A DNA stretch of 64,000 nucleotides from Anaerolineaceae bacterium (GTDB lineage: Bacteria > Chloroflexota > Anaerolineae > Aggregatilineales > Phototrophicaceae): assembly GCA_007693385.1 (NCBI GenBank), contig REDR01000069.1, forward strand, positions 1-64,000, given 5' to 3'. The notes beneath the pieces were generated by a model. The model saw only the letters and a list, made by a program, of their open reading frames with translations, ran no database searches and had not been told where the DNA came from. This document shows positions 36,338 to 43,517 of the stretch, in pieces (position 1 is the first letter of the stretch; each line of letters begins with the position of its first letter). Made by a program: the position numbers and the translations under genes.

Positions 36338-37402
36338 TTACGGGGTGGGCGTGATGCCCGGCCAGTCGTCGCCGTCGTCTTCAAGGCCGAGCGCATCGCT
36401 CATCAAGACTGCGCCTTTGTTGGCGCGGGGTAATTTGCTCAAATAGCGCTCGGTGATGGTCAGGTTGCTATGGCGTAGCAGGCGGCTGATCGTCTCCACC
36501 GGCACGCCGCTTTCTTCGAGTGCGCCCGCCACCGAACGGCGTAAATCATGCGGGGCGACTTCGCCCAGTCCGGCATAGTAGGCCGATTGCTTGACGATGA
36601 ACCAGATACCATCGGCGGAGAGCGCCTGCTGAGCTACCGCGCCGCCCTTCCACATGCGCCGCAATACTGCCGAAGTCAGCGCGGGCTGGTTGGTCTGCGG
36701 GTCAACGTGATGGCGCCACTCGTCCAACGCCCGCATCACCGGACGCGGCATATCGACGACGGCCACCTTGCGCCCTTTGCCGCGCACCTGCATGACGGGG
36801 CGCTCGTTCTGCACGGAGAAATCGCCCCATCGCGCATTGGCTAATTCTTCGCGGCGTAGCGCCATCGTACACAGCATGTTAATCAGCACCGCGTTCCGCG
36901 CCCGCGCCCCATCGCTGGCGGCGATTTCGACGGCGGAGCGCATCAACACGCGCAACTGGTCGAGCGATAGCCAGCGTCCGGGACGTTGCCCGTCCTCAGC
37001 GCGGGGGATGCGTACCCGTGACATGCCCGCCGCGATGTGGTCTGGTAGCCATTCGGCTTCGGCCAGCAGGTCGGCTAATGTGACGATGGCCGCCCGCGCC
37101 TGCTCGATGCCCTGTTTGCCGTGTCCATCGGCGGCCAACCGCCCCAGCCACGCCCGCAGGTATTGCGGGGATAGCGTATCCTGCAAGATCGGCAGGGGGA
37201 GCATCTGCATTCGTGCCAGCCGCGCCGCGCCTTTCATCGGCTTCATGCCGGCGTTGTGGGTGAGGTAGGTATCCACCCAGCGAAAATAGGCGCGTTGCGT
37301 GTGCCGACTGCTGGCGCGTCCGGGCAAGGCCAGCGCGAAATTAAACGTCAAGCCGTCCGTTGTGGGGGATAGCTGTCGCTCGTTTACCGTCAGATCAGTC
37401 AT
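36338..37402 (-). CDS. Tyrosine recombinase (XerC/D-like integrase)
   Basis: A 354-residue site-specific DNA recombinase. The N-terminal SAM-like core-binding domain (about residues 25-140) is followed by a catalytic domain with all expected residues: Arg in ALRREELANARW, Lys in RGKGRKVAVV, HxxR in PHDLRRSVAG, His in LLRHSNLTITERYL and the nucleophile Tyr in that same segment. No transposase, att repeat or phage gene is adjacent, and flanking genes are housekeeping. It could be a chromosomal Xer paralogue or a relict integrase. The region 36144-36337 before it holds nothing else recognised. Confidence 0.88.
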   Translation of the reverse strand: MTDLTVNERQLSPTTDGLTFNFALALPGRASSRHTQRAYFRWVDTYLTHNAGMKPMKGAARLARMQMLPLPILQDTLSPQYLRAWLGRLAADGHGKQGIEQARAAIVTLADLLAEAEWLPDHIAAGMSRVRIPRAEDGQRPGRWLSLDQLRVLMRSAVEIAASDGARARNAVLINMLCTMALRREELANARWGDFSVQNERPVMQVRGKGRKVAVVDMPRPVMRALDEWRHHVDPQTNQPALTSAVLRRMWKGGAVAQQALSADGIWFIVKQSAYYAGLGEVAPHDLRRSVAGALEESGVPVETISRLLRHSNLTITERYLSKLPRANKGAVLMSDALGLEDDGDDWPGITPTP

Positions 37403-37565
37403 GAACGCCCTTTTGTCGATTCGGAATATCCGCGCCTTTATGGTAGCACATCCGCCGCGAATCTCACCATTTGATTATTTGATTCCGTGCGGGCGCGGGG
37501 ATACACTGGGCGGGCATAATACGCTATCCGCTACCAGAATAATCACTACGGAACAGGAAAACACC

Positions 37566-38339
37566 ATGAAATTACCGCGTTTTACATGGAAGCGCTTGCT
37601 GGCTGTTATCGGGCTGGTCATCTTGATCGCGCTGGCCGGATTCGTCATCTGGGCGAGTATGACCAACCCGATCATGCCGCGTGCGGAGGCTGACTTGCAG
37701 AGCGACGCGACGGTGAACGTCGTCACCGAGTCCGGATTCATCGGCTTCGGCGGATATATCGCCTTCGAGCCACAGCAGACCGTACCGCAGGCCGGACTGG
37801 TACTGTATCCGGGCGGGCGGGTGCAGGCGGCGGCCTACGCGCCCATCGCCCGCGCCATCGCCGAAGCCGGTTATATCAGCGTCATCGTCCATGCCCCGCT
37901 GAATCTATCGCTATTTAATTCCGGTGCGGCGCGGGGTGTAATGAACGCTTACCCTGATGTTGGCGCGTGGGTGGTGGGCGGCCATTCGCTGGGCGGGGTG
38001 GCGGCGTCACGCTTCGCTAACGGCAACGCCGACGACTTGGCCGGGCTGGTACTGCTGGCTTCCGTGCCGTTTCCGGGCTTGAGCCTGAACGAGCGCGACG
38101 ATCTGCGCGTCGTGTCGATCTACGCCGAGCTAGACGGCTTGCTGAGCGTCGCGGATGTGCTGGAATCGCGGGATGATCTACCGGCGGGGACGCGCTTCAT
38201 CGAGATTGCGGGCGGCAACCACGCCTATTTTGGCTGGTATGGCGATCAATCCGGCGATAATCCGGCGACGATCAGCCGCGAACAACACACGGCGCAGACG
38301 GTACAAGCCATCCTTGATCTGCTGGAAGAAATCGAATAA
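37566..38339 (+). CDS. Membrane-anchored alpha/beta-hydrolase
   Basis: A 257-residue predicted extracytoplasmic hydrolase. The N-terminus has basic residues and one membrane segment (about residues 9-31) acting as an anchor or signal. The fold is alpha/beta hydrolase: GLVLYPGGRV, the nucleophile elbow GGHSLGG (Ser), an acid in SIYAELDGL and the final His in GGNHAYFGWYGDQ. The substrate is unknown. ATG 37566 follows AGGAAA; the frame is open further upstream but that part overlaps the divergent recombinase gene. It converges on citrate synthase, with a shared hairpin between. Confidence 0.82.
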   Translation: MKLPRFTWKRLLAVIGLVILIALAGFVIWASMTNPIMPRAEADLQSDATVNVVTESGFIGFGGYIAFEPQQTVPQAGLVLYPGGRVQAAAYAPIARAIAEAGYISVIVHAPLNLSLFNSGAARGVMNAYPDVGAWVVGGHSLGGVAASRFANGNADDLAGLVLLASVPFPGLSLNERDDLRVVSIYAELDGLLSVADVLESRDDLPAGTRFIEIAGGNHAYFGWYGDQSGDNPATISREQHTAQTVQAILDLLEEIE

Positions 38340-38367
38340 GACCGGCTGACGATCACGGGGCGTAAAA

Positions 38368-38399
38368 CGGGCGAGTCCGCCACATGGAGAACTCGCCCG
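38368..38399. terminator. Bidirectional terminator between hydrolase and citrate synthase
   Basis: CGGGCGAGT (38368-38376) pairs with ACTCGCCCG (38391-38399) over a 14-nt loop. A TTTT tract follows on the minus strand (AAAA at 38364-38367) and GTTTG on the plus strand, so it can serve both convergent genes. Confidence 0.7.
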
Positions 38400-38430
38400 C
38401 CGTGTTTGTCATCAGATGCCGCGCTGAGGT

Positions 38431-39579
38431 TTAGCGCTGGTCAGCAGGCTCCCATTTTAGATCTTTCGGGCCGATGTAGTTGGCCTTCGGACGGATCAAG
38501 CGTCCGGCCATCTGGTCGATGATGTTGGCCGACCAGCCCGCGATGCGCGACATGGCGAATAGCGGCACGAACATATCGACATCGAGCTTGAGCGTGTACA
38601 GCATGATCGCGCTGTAATAGTCCACGTTCGGGTACAGCTTGCGCTCGATGAAGTATTCGTCGGCGCGGGCGAGTTCGGCCAGCTTGTCGGCGATCTCGAA
38701 CCATTTGCTGTTGCCGGAGCTTTCGGCCAGCGCTTTAGAACGATCACGCAGGATCGCGGCGCGGGGGTCGGTGGCCTTATAAACGCGGTGGCCGATACCC
38801 ATGATGCGGCGGTTGCCTTCTTTGATGTTGGTCTTGAACCACGGCTCGACGTTTTCGACTTCGCCGATCTCAAGGAACATCCGCATCGCTTCGGCGTTAG
38901 CGCCACCGTGCGACGGGCCTTTGAGCGTGGCAATCGCGCCGACGACGGCGCTGTGCATGTCGCTTCCGGTGGCGGTGACGACACGGCTACAGAACGTGCT
39001 GGCGTTCATGCCATGCTCGGCCAGCAGAACCAGATAGGCATTAACCGCATCGACGGCAGTCTTGTCCGGTTCTTCGCCGGAGAGCATATACACGAAGTTT
39101 TGCGCTAGATTGTACTCCGCTTTCGGCGCGATGGGTTCTTCGCCCTTGCGGAGGCGATCCCACGCCGCCGAGATGGTGGTGATCTGTCCGGTGAGGCGGG
39201 CGGCTTTTTCCTGCGCCACCGCTTTATCGGTCAGGTTCTCGGAGTCCGGATCGTAGTGCGCCAGCGCGGAAACGGCGGTGCGTAATACCGCCATCGGATT
39301 GGCATCTTTGGGTAGCGCCTTCAGCATATCAATAATCTGCGGCGGGACGGACGCTTCGCTAGCGATCTTCGCCCGCAGTTCTTCGAGTTCCTGCGCGTTC
39401 GGCAGGCGCACATGCCATAACAAAAAGACGACTTCCTCAAACAAAGCGTTGGCCGCAAGGTCTTCGATGTCATAGCCACTGTAAATCAGCTTGCCATTCA
39501 CACCGTCTACTAAACTCGTCGTCACGTCCGCTACGACGACACCTTCCAGCCCACCCTTGTTGGCGGCTTGTTCAGACAT
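38431..39579 (-). CDS. gltA: Citrate synthase (possibly 2-methylcitrate synthase)
   Basis: Condenses acetyl-CoA with oxaloacetate to enter the TCA cycle. The 382-residue protein matches the short (type I, Gram-positive/archaeal-like) form. Active-site regions are visible: LAEHGMNASTFCSRVV, GPSHGGANAEAM with the catalytic His, GIGHRVYKATDPRA with the second His, and NVDYYSAIMLYTL with the Asp, plus Arg residues near the C-terminus. GGAG precedes the ATG. Short-form enzymes sometimes use propionyl-CoA, and the sequence alone does not settle that. Confidence 0.92.
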   Translation of the reverse strand: MSEQAANKGGLEGVVVADVTTSLVDGVNGKLIYSGYDIEDLAANALFEEVVFLLWHVRLPNAQELEELRAKIASEASVPPQIIDMLKALPKDANPMAVLRTAVSALAHYDPDSENLTDKAVAQEKAARLTGQITTISAAWDRLRKGEEPIAPKAEYNLAQNFVYMLSGEEPDKTAVDAVNAYLVLLAEHGMNASTFCSRVVTATGSDMHSAVVGAIATLKGPSHGGANAEAMRMFLEIGEVENVEPWFKTNIKEGNRRIMGIGHRVYKATDPRAAILRDRSKALAESSGNSKWFEIADKLAELARADEYFIERKLYPNVDYYSAIMLYTLKLDVDMFVPLFAMSRIAGWSANIIDQMAGRLIRPKANYIGPKDLKWEPADQR

Positions 39580-39658
39580 CGTTTACTCCTATTCATTGGC
39601 TAATAATTTAGAAACTGTTGGAAATTCGCGTCTGCTATTTATGCACTTTACACTATTG

Positions 39659-39688
39659 AGTATAGCACCCACATGACATACCAAACAA
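39659..39688 (-). promoter_or_regulatory. Candidate promoter of citrate synthase
   Basis: On the minus strand a -35 TTGTTT (39683-39688) and a -10 TATACT (39659-39664) are separated by 18 nt, and TG-C precedes the -10 as an extended -10 element. Transcription would start about 70 nt before the gene. Confidence 0.55.
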
Positions 39689-39726
39689 GCGCGGCGGGGG
39701 TGTCATTTGTCACTTTTCAGGTGAAA

Positions 39727-39743
39727 ATTCGATTAAATCGAAT
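39727..39743. promoter_or_regulatory. Perfect palindrome, candidate operator
   Basis: ATTCGATT (39727-39734), a central A, and AATCGAAT (39736-39743) form a perfect 8+1+8 palindrome. It lies 40 nt upstream of the candidate citrate synthase promoter and 50 nt upstream of a TATAAT (39795-39800) on the plus strand. Repressor or activator binding is inferred from symmetry only. Confidence 0.45.
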
Positions 39744-39863
39744 GCCCCCGCACGATTATGACGGTAACTGCAACATCGTCAGAAATCCGAAATATATAAT
39801 CCGGCGGCAACAGGTACTTGCATCTGCTGGCGAAACGTGTTAGGCTTTGCGTCAATATTGTGG

Positions 39864-39974
39864 ATGAAAGCGTTATATTCGATGAATTCGCCCAAGCAAA
39901 TGATGTGCATGTGTATGTGTAGCCAATCGCGTTCTTCAGGACGTTCGATCGTGTTTGCCATGCCTTGCCCATAA
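39864..39974 (+). CDS. Candidate Met/Cys leader peptide upstream of the homocysteine cassette
   Basis: A 36-codon frame starts at ATG 39864 (or 39882) and ends at TAA 39972-39974. Codons 39900-39920 read MMCMCMC, seven consecutive Met or Cys residues, and a strong terminator follows 27 nt after the stop, before genes for homocysteine synthesis. This resembles a sulfur amino-acid attenuator. Weak points are the poor ribosome-binding site, lack of a clear antiterminator, and the low-complexity ATGTGT tract, which on the other strand lies in a 60-codon open frame (39779-39961). No other gene was found in 39580-40077. Confidence 0.4.
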   Translation: MKALYSMNSPKQMMCMCMCSQSRSSGRSIVFAMPCP

Positions 39975-40000
39975 AGGGCTAAAGACCAGAGCCAACATCG

Positions 40001-40032
40001 AGCCGACTGTCCTGAGACAGTCGGCTTTTTTT
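40001..40032 (+). terminator. Strong intrinsic terminator ahead of the JAMM protease gene
   Basis: AGCCGACTGTC (40001-40011) pairs perfectly with GACAGTCGGCT (40016-40026) around CTGA, followed by T residues to 40032. No conventional plus-strand gene lies upstream, so the transcript it ends must be a leader or small RNA. Confidence 0.9.
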
Positions 40033-40077
40033 GTTTTACGCACCAGCGGCCAGATATGATTTGAGGAAGCAGAGACG

Positions 40078-40506
40078 ATGAGTGAGATCAACCTAGCGGC
40101 GACACTACAGGCGACGATCTTCGCGCAGATGGAAGCGGCCTATCCCAACGAGGGCGGCGGCTTCTTGCTGGGTACGCACGACGAATCCGGCTATCACGTC
40201 GCGGAAGTGGTAGCCGTCGCCAACACATTCGCCAGCGAGGAGCAATATCATCGTTACGCGATGCGGCCAGAGAATTGGGCGCAGATGGAAGACATCGCCG
40301 ACGAGCGCGGTCTGGGGTTGATCGGCTATTATCACAGTCATCCGGATAGCGTCTCGACGCCATCAGAATATGATCGCGTTCATGCTCTGCCGCATTTTGT
40401 CTATATCATTACGTCGGTACGCGCCGCGCAAGCAGTCGAGATGAGCGCATGGCTGTTGCGAGAGGATCGTACCGCGTTTGATCGCGCCGCATTGCTGGTG
40501 AAGTGA
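40078..40506 (+). CDS. JAMM/MPN+ metalloprotease (Mec/HcyD-like)
   Basis: A 142-residue single-domain zinc protease of the JAB1/MPN family. The JAMM motif is complete: Glu25 (NEGGGFLLG), then His85-Ser-His87, Ser95 and Asp98 in the spacing H-x-H-x7-S-x2-D. In Mycobacterium the related Mec cuts cysteine off the sulfur carrier CysO, and in Wolinella HcyD trims the carrier HcyS. Here a CysO-like carrier with residues beyond its Gly-Gly lies in the same cluster, so trimming and/or release of homocysteine from the carrier is the likely job. GAGGAAG precedes the ATG. It may be the first gene of the metY–metX group. Confidence 0.88.
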   Translation: MSEINLAATLQATIFAQMEAAYPNEGGGFLLGTHDESGYHVAEVVAVANTFASEEQYHRYAMRPENWAQMEDIADERGLGLIGYYHSHPDSVSTPSEYDRVHALPHFVYIITSVRAAQAVEMSAWLLREDRTAFDRAALLVK

Positions 40507-40576
40507 CCAGCCGCGAGCGTGTTTTTTGCAATACCTTTTCGTTCATAGGGAATAGTGCCAAGAGGAATCAAAAGAC

Positions 40577-41890
40577 ATGAGTGACCACGACAGCATCGAA
40601 CAGCGCGAACTCGGATACGAGACTCGCGCCCTGCACGCCGGATACAAGCCCGACCCGACCACCGGCTCCCGCGCCGTCCCGATTTATCAGACCACTTCTT
40701 ATCAATTCCGTGATACACAACACGCCGCCGACCTTTTCGCCCTGCAAGAGCCGGGCAACATCTACACGCGCATCATGAACCCGACCAATGGCGTGTTCGA
40801 GCAACGGCTGACCGAACTTGAGGATGGCGTCGGCGCGATTGCGACATCGTCCGGCCAATCGGCGGAACTCATCACCTGTCTATCGCTGGCGGAAGCTGGC
40901 GACGAGATCATCGCCACCAGCGCCCTATACGGCGGGACGTACACCCTGCTGAAATACACGCTGGGGCGGCTGGGCATCAAGACGCATTTCGTCAACAGCG
41001 ACGACCCCGCCGAATACGAGAAGCTCATCAACGATAAAACGCGGCTGATCTATCTGGAAACCGTCGGCAACCCGAAACTGTCGATCCCGGATTTTGAGGG
41101 CATCAGCGCGGTAGCGCACAAGCACGGCGTTCCGGTGGTGGTCGATAACACGTTCGCGCCGTACCTGTGGAAGCCGTTCGAGCATGGCGTGGACATCATC
41201 GTTTATTCCACGACCAAGTGGATCGGCGGGCACGGGCTGAGCATCGGCGGCGCGATTGTCGATAGTGGCCGCTTCGACTGGAAGGCCGCCGGACGCCACA
41301 AGACGCTGATCGAGCCGGAACCGGCTTACGGCAATGTGGTTATCGCGGATTTCGCCGGGCCTGCCGCCTTCATCGCGCGGACTCGCGTGGTCGGCCTGCG
41401 CGACATGGGCGCGAGCCAATCGCCTTTCAATAGCTTCTTGAACTTGATCGGGCTGGAGACGTTGCCGCTACGCATGGAGCGCCACGTCCAGAACACGCAA
41501 CAGGTCGCCGAATATCTGGAGGCGCATCCGGCGGTGGCGTGGGTGAACTATCCGGGCTTAGCCAGCCATCCCGACCATGAACGCGCCACGAAATACCTGA
41601 ACAACCGTCCGGGCGCGGTGCTGGGCTTCGGCATCAAGGGCGGGCGCGAAGCCGGTGCGACCTTCATCGATTCGCTCAAACTGTTCAGCCATCTCGCCAA
41701 CGTCGGCGACTCGCGTTCGCTGGCGATCCATCCGGCGACCACCACGCACCAGCAATTGAGCGCGGAAGAGCAGGCGGCTAGCGGCGTGACCGACGACTAC
41801 GTGCGGCTGTCGGTAGGCATCGAGACGATTGACGATATTCTGTGGGACTTAGGGCAAGCGCTGACCGTCGTGCAGGGTGTCCGCGTTTAG
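40577..41890 (+). CDS. metY: O-acetylhomoserine sulfhydrylase
   Basis: PLP enzyme that replaces the acetyl group of O-acetylhomoserine by sulfur to give homocysteine. The 437-residue length and family blocks fit MetY of the Cys/Met metabolism PLP family: YQTTSYQFRD, SSGQSAELITCLSLAEAGDEI, VVDNTFAPYLWKP, the PLP-Lys in YSTTKWIGGHG, and SVGIETIDDILWDL. metX, which makes its substrate, follows after a 77-nt hairpin-containing gap. Sulfur may come from free sulfide or, as in Wolinella, from the thiocarboxylated carrier encoded downstream. AGAGGAA precedes the ATG. Confidence 0.93.
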   Translation: MSDHDSIEQRELGYETRALHAGYKPDPTTGSRAVPIYQTTSYQFRDTQHAADLFALQEPGNIYTRIMNPTNGVFEQRLTELEDGVGAIATSSGQSAELITCLSLAEAGDEIIATSALYGGTYTLLKYTLGRLGIKTHFVNSDDPAEYEKLINDKTRLIYLETVGNPKLSIPDFEGISAVAHKHGVPVVVDNTFAPYLWKPFEHGVDIIVYSTTKWIGGHGLSIGGAIVDSGRFDWKAAGRHKTLIEPEPAYGNVVIADFAGPAAFIARTRVVGLRDMGASQSPFNSFLNLIGLETLPLRMERHVQNTQQVAEYLEAHPAVAWVNYPGLASHPDHERATKYLNNRPGAVLGFGIKGGREAGATFIDSLKLFSHLANVGDSRSLAIHPATTTHQQLSAEEQAASGVTDDYVRLSVGIETIDDILWDLGQALTVVQGVRV

Positions 41891-41905
41891 TTGTTGACTG
41901 GCTAC

Positions 41906-41944
41906 GGGGCATGATTCGTCCATGAGCATGATGTATCATGCCCC
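41906..41944 (+). other. Hairpin between metY and metX
   Basis: GGGGCATGAT (41906-41915) pairs with ATCATGCCCC (41935-41944), a 10-bp perfect stem over a 19-nt loop, then TACTTTT. It occupies most of the intergenic space. It may attenuate transcription into metX or be a variant of the GGGGC...GCCCC palindromes. No SAM riboswitch core is seen here. Confidence 0.55.
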
Positions 41945-41967
41945 TACTTTTACGGGAGTTTGTAACG

Positions 41968-43158
41968 ATGTCCAATCTACGCCAACTGTTACCGCGCCGC
42001 GCTGTGCGCCCGCGTGATCCGCGTTCGGTGAGCGTGGTTGACCGCCATCATGCCGACTTCGACCAGCCGCTAACCATGCGCTCCGGCGATGTGCTGGAAC
42101 GCTTCCGCATCGGCTATGAGACATACGGCAAGCTGAACGCCGACGCCAGCAACGCCATCTTGATCTGTCATGCGCTGTCGGGCGATTCGCACGTCGCCGG
42201 ATATTACACCGACGACCCCGCCGAGAAGCCGGGCTGGTGGGATGAAGCCGTCGGTCCCGGCAAGATGTTTGATACCGAGCGCTACTTCGTGGTGTGTTCT
42301 AACGTGCTGGGCGGATGTCGGGGCAGTACCGGCCCGGCTAGCATCGCGCCGGATGGCAAGCCGTACGGTTTGCGCTTCCCGTTGGTGACGATTGCCGACA
42401 TGGTGGCGGCACAGGCGCGACTGGCGGATTATCTGGGCATCGAACGCTGGTTCGCGGTGGCGGGCGGCAGTATGGGCGGGATGCAGGCGCTACAGTGGGC
42501 GGTAGATTTGCCGGAGCGCGTCGCCAATGTGCTATTCATCGCCAGCACGCCGCGCTCATCAACGCAGAACATCGCGTTTAACGAGATCGGGCGGCAGGCG
42601 ATCTATGCCGACCCACACTGGCGCAACGGCGATTATTACGGGCAGGCGGTCAAGCCGGACGCCGGCCTAGCTGTCGCCCGCATGATCGGCCACATCACCT
42701 ACATGAGCGAACACTCGCTAGAAGAGAAATTCGGGCGCAACCTGCAAGACCACACCGAGGTGAAATACACGTTCGACACCGAATTCGCCGTCGAAAGCTA
42801 CCTGCAATATCAGGGCTTCAAATTCACCGAGCGCTTCGATGCCAACAGCTATCTGTACATCACCAAGGCGCTGGACTATTACGACGTGGCGCAAGGTTAC
42901 GGCACGATCTACGACGCCCTGCGCGGTGTGCTGGCGAATTTTCTGGTCATCAGCTTTTCTAGCGATTGGCTGTATACCGATAAGCAATCGCGCCAGCTTG
43001 TCGAGCCGTTGCGACGGCTGAAAAAAGAGGTCGAATATCATCGCGTAGACGCCACCTTCGGCCACGACTCCTTTCTGGTGGAGGTCGATAAGATGGCGGC
43101 GATCATCAGCCGCTATCTGGATAAGATGTGGGAACGTCGCCAGCGAGTCGGCGCGTAA
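41968..43158 (+). CDS. metX: Homoserine O-acetyltransferase
   Basis: Acetylates homoserine using acetyl-CoA, giving the MetY substrate. The alpha/beta-hydrolase fold carries the nucleophile elbow in GGSMGGMQALQW, the acid in SFSSDWLYT and the His in DATFGHDSFLVE. NVLGGCRGSTGP and YETYGKLNADASNAILICHALSGDSHVAG are family hallmarks. ATG 41968 follows GGGAG by about 9 nt and gives 396 residues; ATG 41938 is inside the upstream hairpin. Homoserine succinyltransferase activity occurs in some relatives, so acyl specificity is likely but unproven. Confidence 0.92.
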   Translation: MSNLRQLLPRRAVRPRDPRSVSVVDRHHADFDQPLTMRSGDVLERFRIGYETYGKLNADASNAILICHALSGDSHVAGYYTDDPAEKPGWWDEAVGPGKMFDTERYFVVCSNVLGGCRGSTGPASIAPDGKPYGLRFPLVTIADMVAAQARLADYLGIERWFAVAGGSMGGMQALQWAVDLPERVANVLFIASTPRSSTQNIAFNEIGRQAIYADPHWRNGDYYGQAVKPDAGLAVARMIGHITYMSEHSLEEKFGRNLQDHTEVKYTFDTEFAVESYLQYQGFKFTERFDANSYLYITKALDYYDVAQGYGTIYDALRGVLANFLVISFSSDWLYTDKQSRQLVEPLRRLKKEVEYHRVDATFGHDSFLVEVDKMAAIISRYLDKMWERRQRVGA

Positions 43159-43229
43159 GGTTTTTATCATGAGTATCATCAAAATAGACGAATCACGGTT
43201 GTATAGTGAATAACTGAGGAGTAGAGACA

Positions 43230-43517
43230 ATGACGAGCATCAAAATTCCCACCCCGCTTCGCGGCTATACCGGCGGCAATATCAAAGTGGAAGTATCCGG
43301 CGACACCATCGGCGCGGCGCTGGATGATCTGGTGGCACAATATCCCGAATTAGAGCCGCATCTGTTCAATGAGGGCAAATTGCGGAATTTCATCAACATC
43401 TACATGGGTGACGAGGACGTGCGCGGGCTGGATGGGCTGGACACGACGATTGATCGCTCGGTCAGCCTGCGGATTATCCCCAGTATCGCGGGTGGCATCC
43501 ACACAAGGGAGGCATGA
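43230..43517 (+). CDS. MoaD/ThiS-like sulfur carrier protein (CysO/HcyS-like)
   Basis: A 95-residue ubiquitin-like carrier that holds sulfur as a C-terminal thiocarboxylate. The sequence resembles Mycobacterium CysO along its length (IPTPLRGYTGG, GDTIGAALDDLVAQYPEL, FINIYMGDEDVRGLDGLDT, IIPSIAGG). The Gly88-Gly89 end is followed by six more residues, IHTREA, so a protease must expose the Gly-Gly before activation; the JAMM protease at 40078 is the obvious candidate. GAGGAG lies upstream of the ATG. Its stop overlaps the start of the E1-like gene in ATGA, so the carrier and its activator are translated together. Confidence 0.9.
   Translation: MTSIKIPTPLRGYTGGNIKVEVSGDTIGAALDDLVAQYPELEPHLFNEGKLRNFINIYMGDEDVRGLDGLDTTIDRSVSLRIIPSIAGGIHTREA

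Noticed and set aside
36338-37402. Integrated mobile element marked by the tyrosine recombinase
   Set aside because: No tRNA-adjacent att repeat, cargo or phage genes flank it, and codon use matches neighbours.
39779-39961. 60-codon open frame on the minus strand opposite the candidate Met/Cys leader
   Set aside because: It reads like plausible protein, but its ribosome-binding site is too close to the ATG, it has no clear promoter or terminator, and no family is recognised. It remains the main competitor of the leader interpretation.
41891-41967. SAM riboswitch before metX
   Set aside because: The 77-nt gap contains a simple 10-bp hairpin and none of the conserved SAM-I or SAM-II core sequences.
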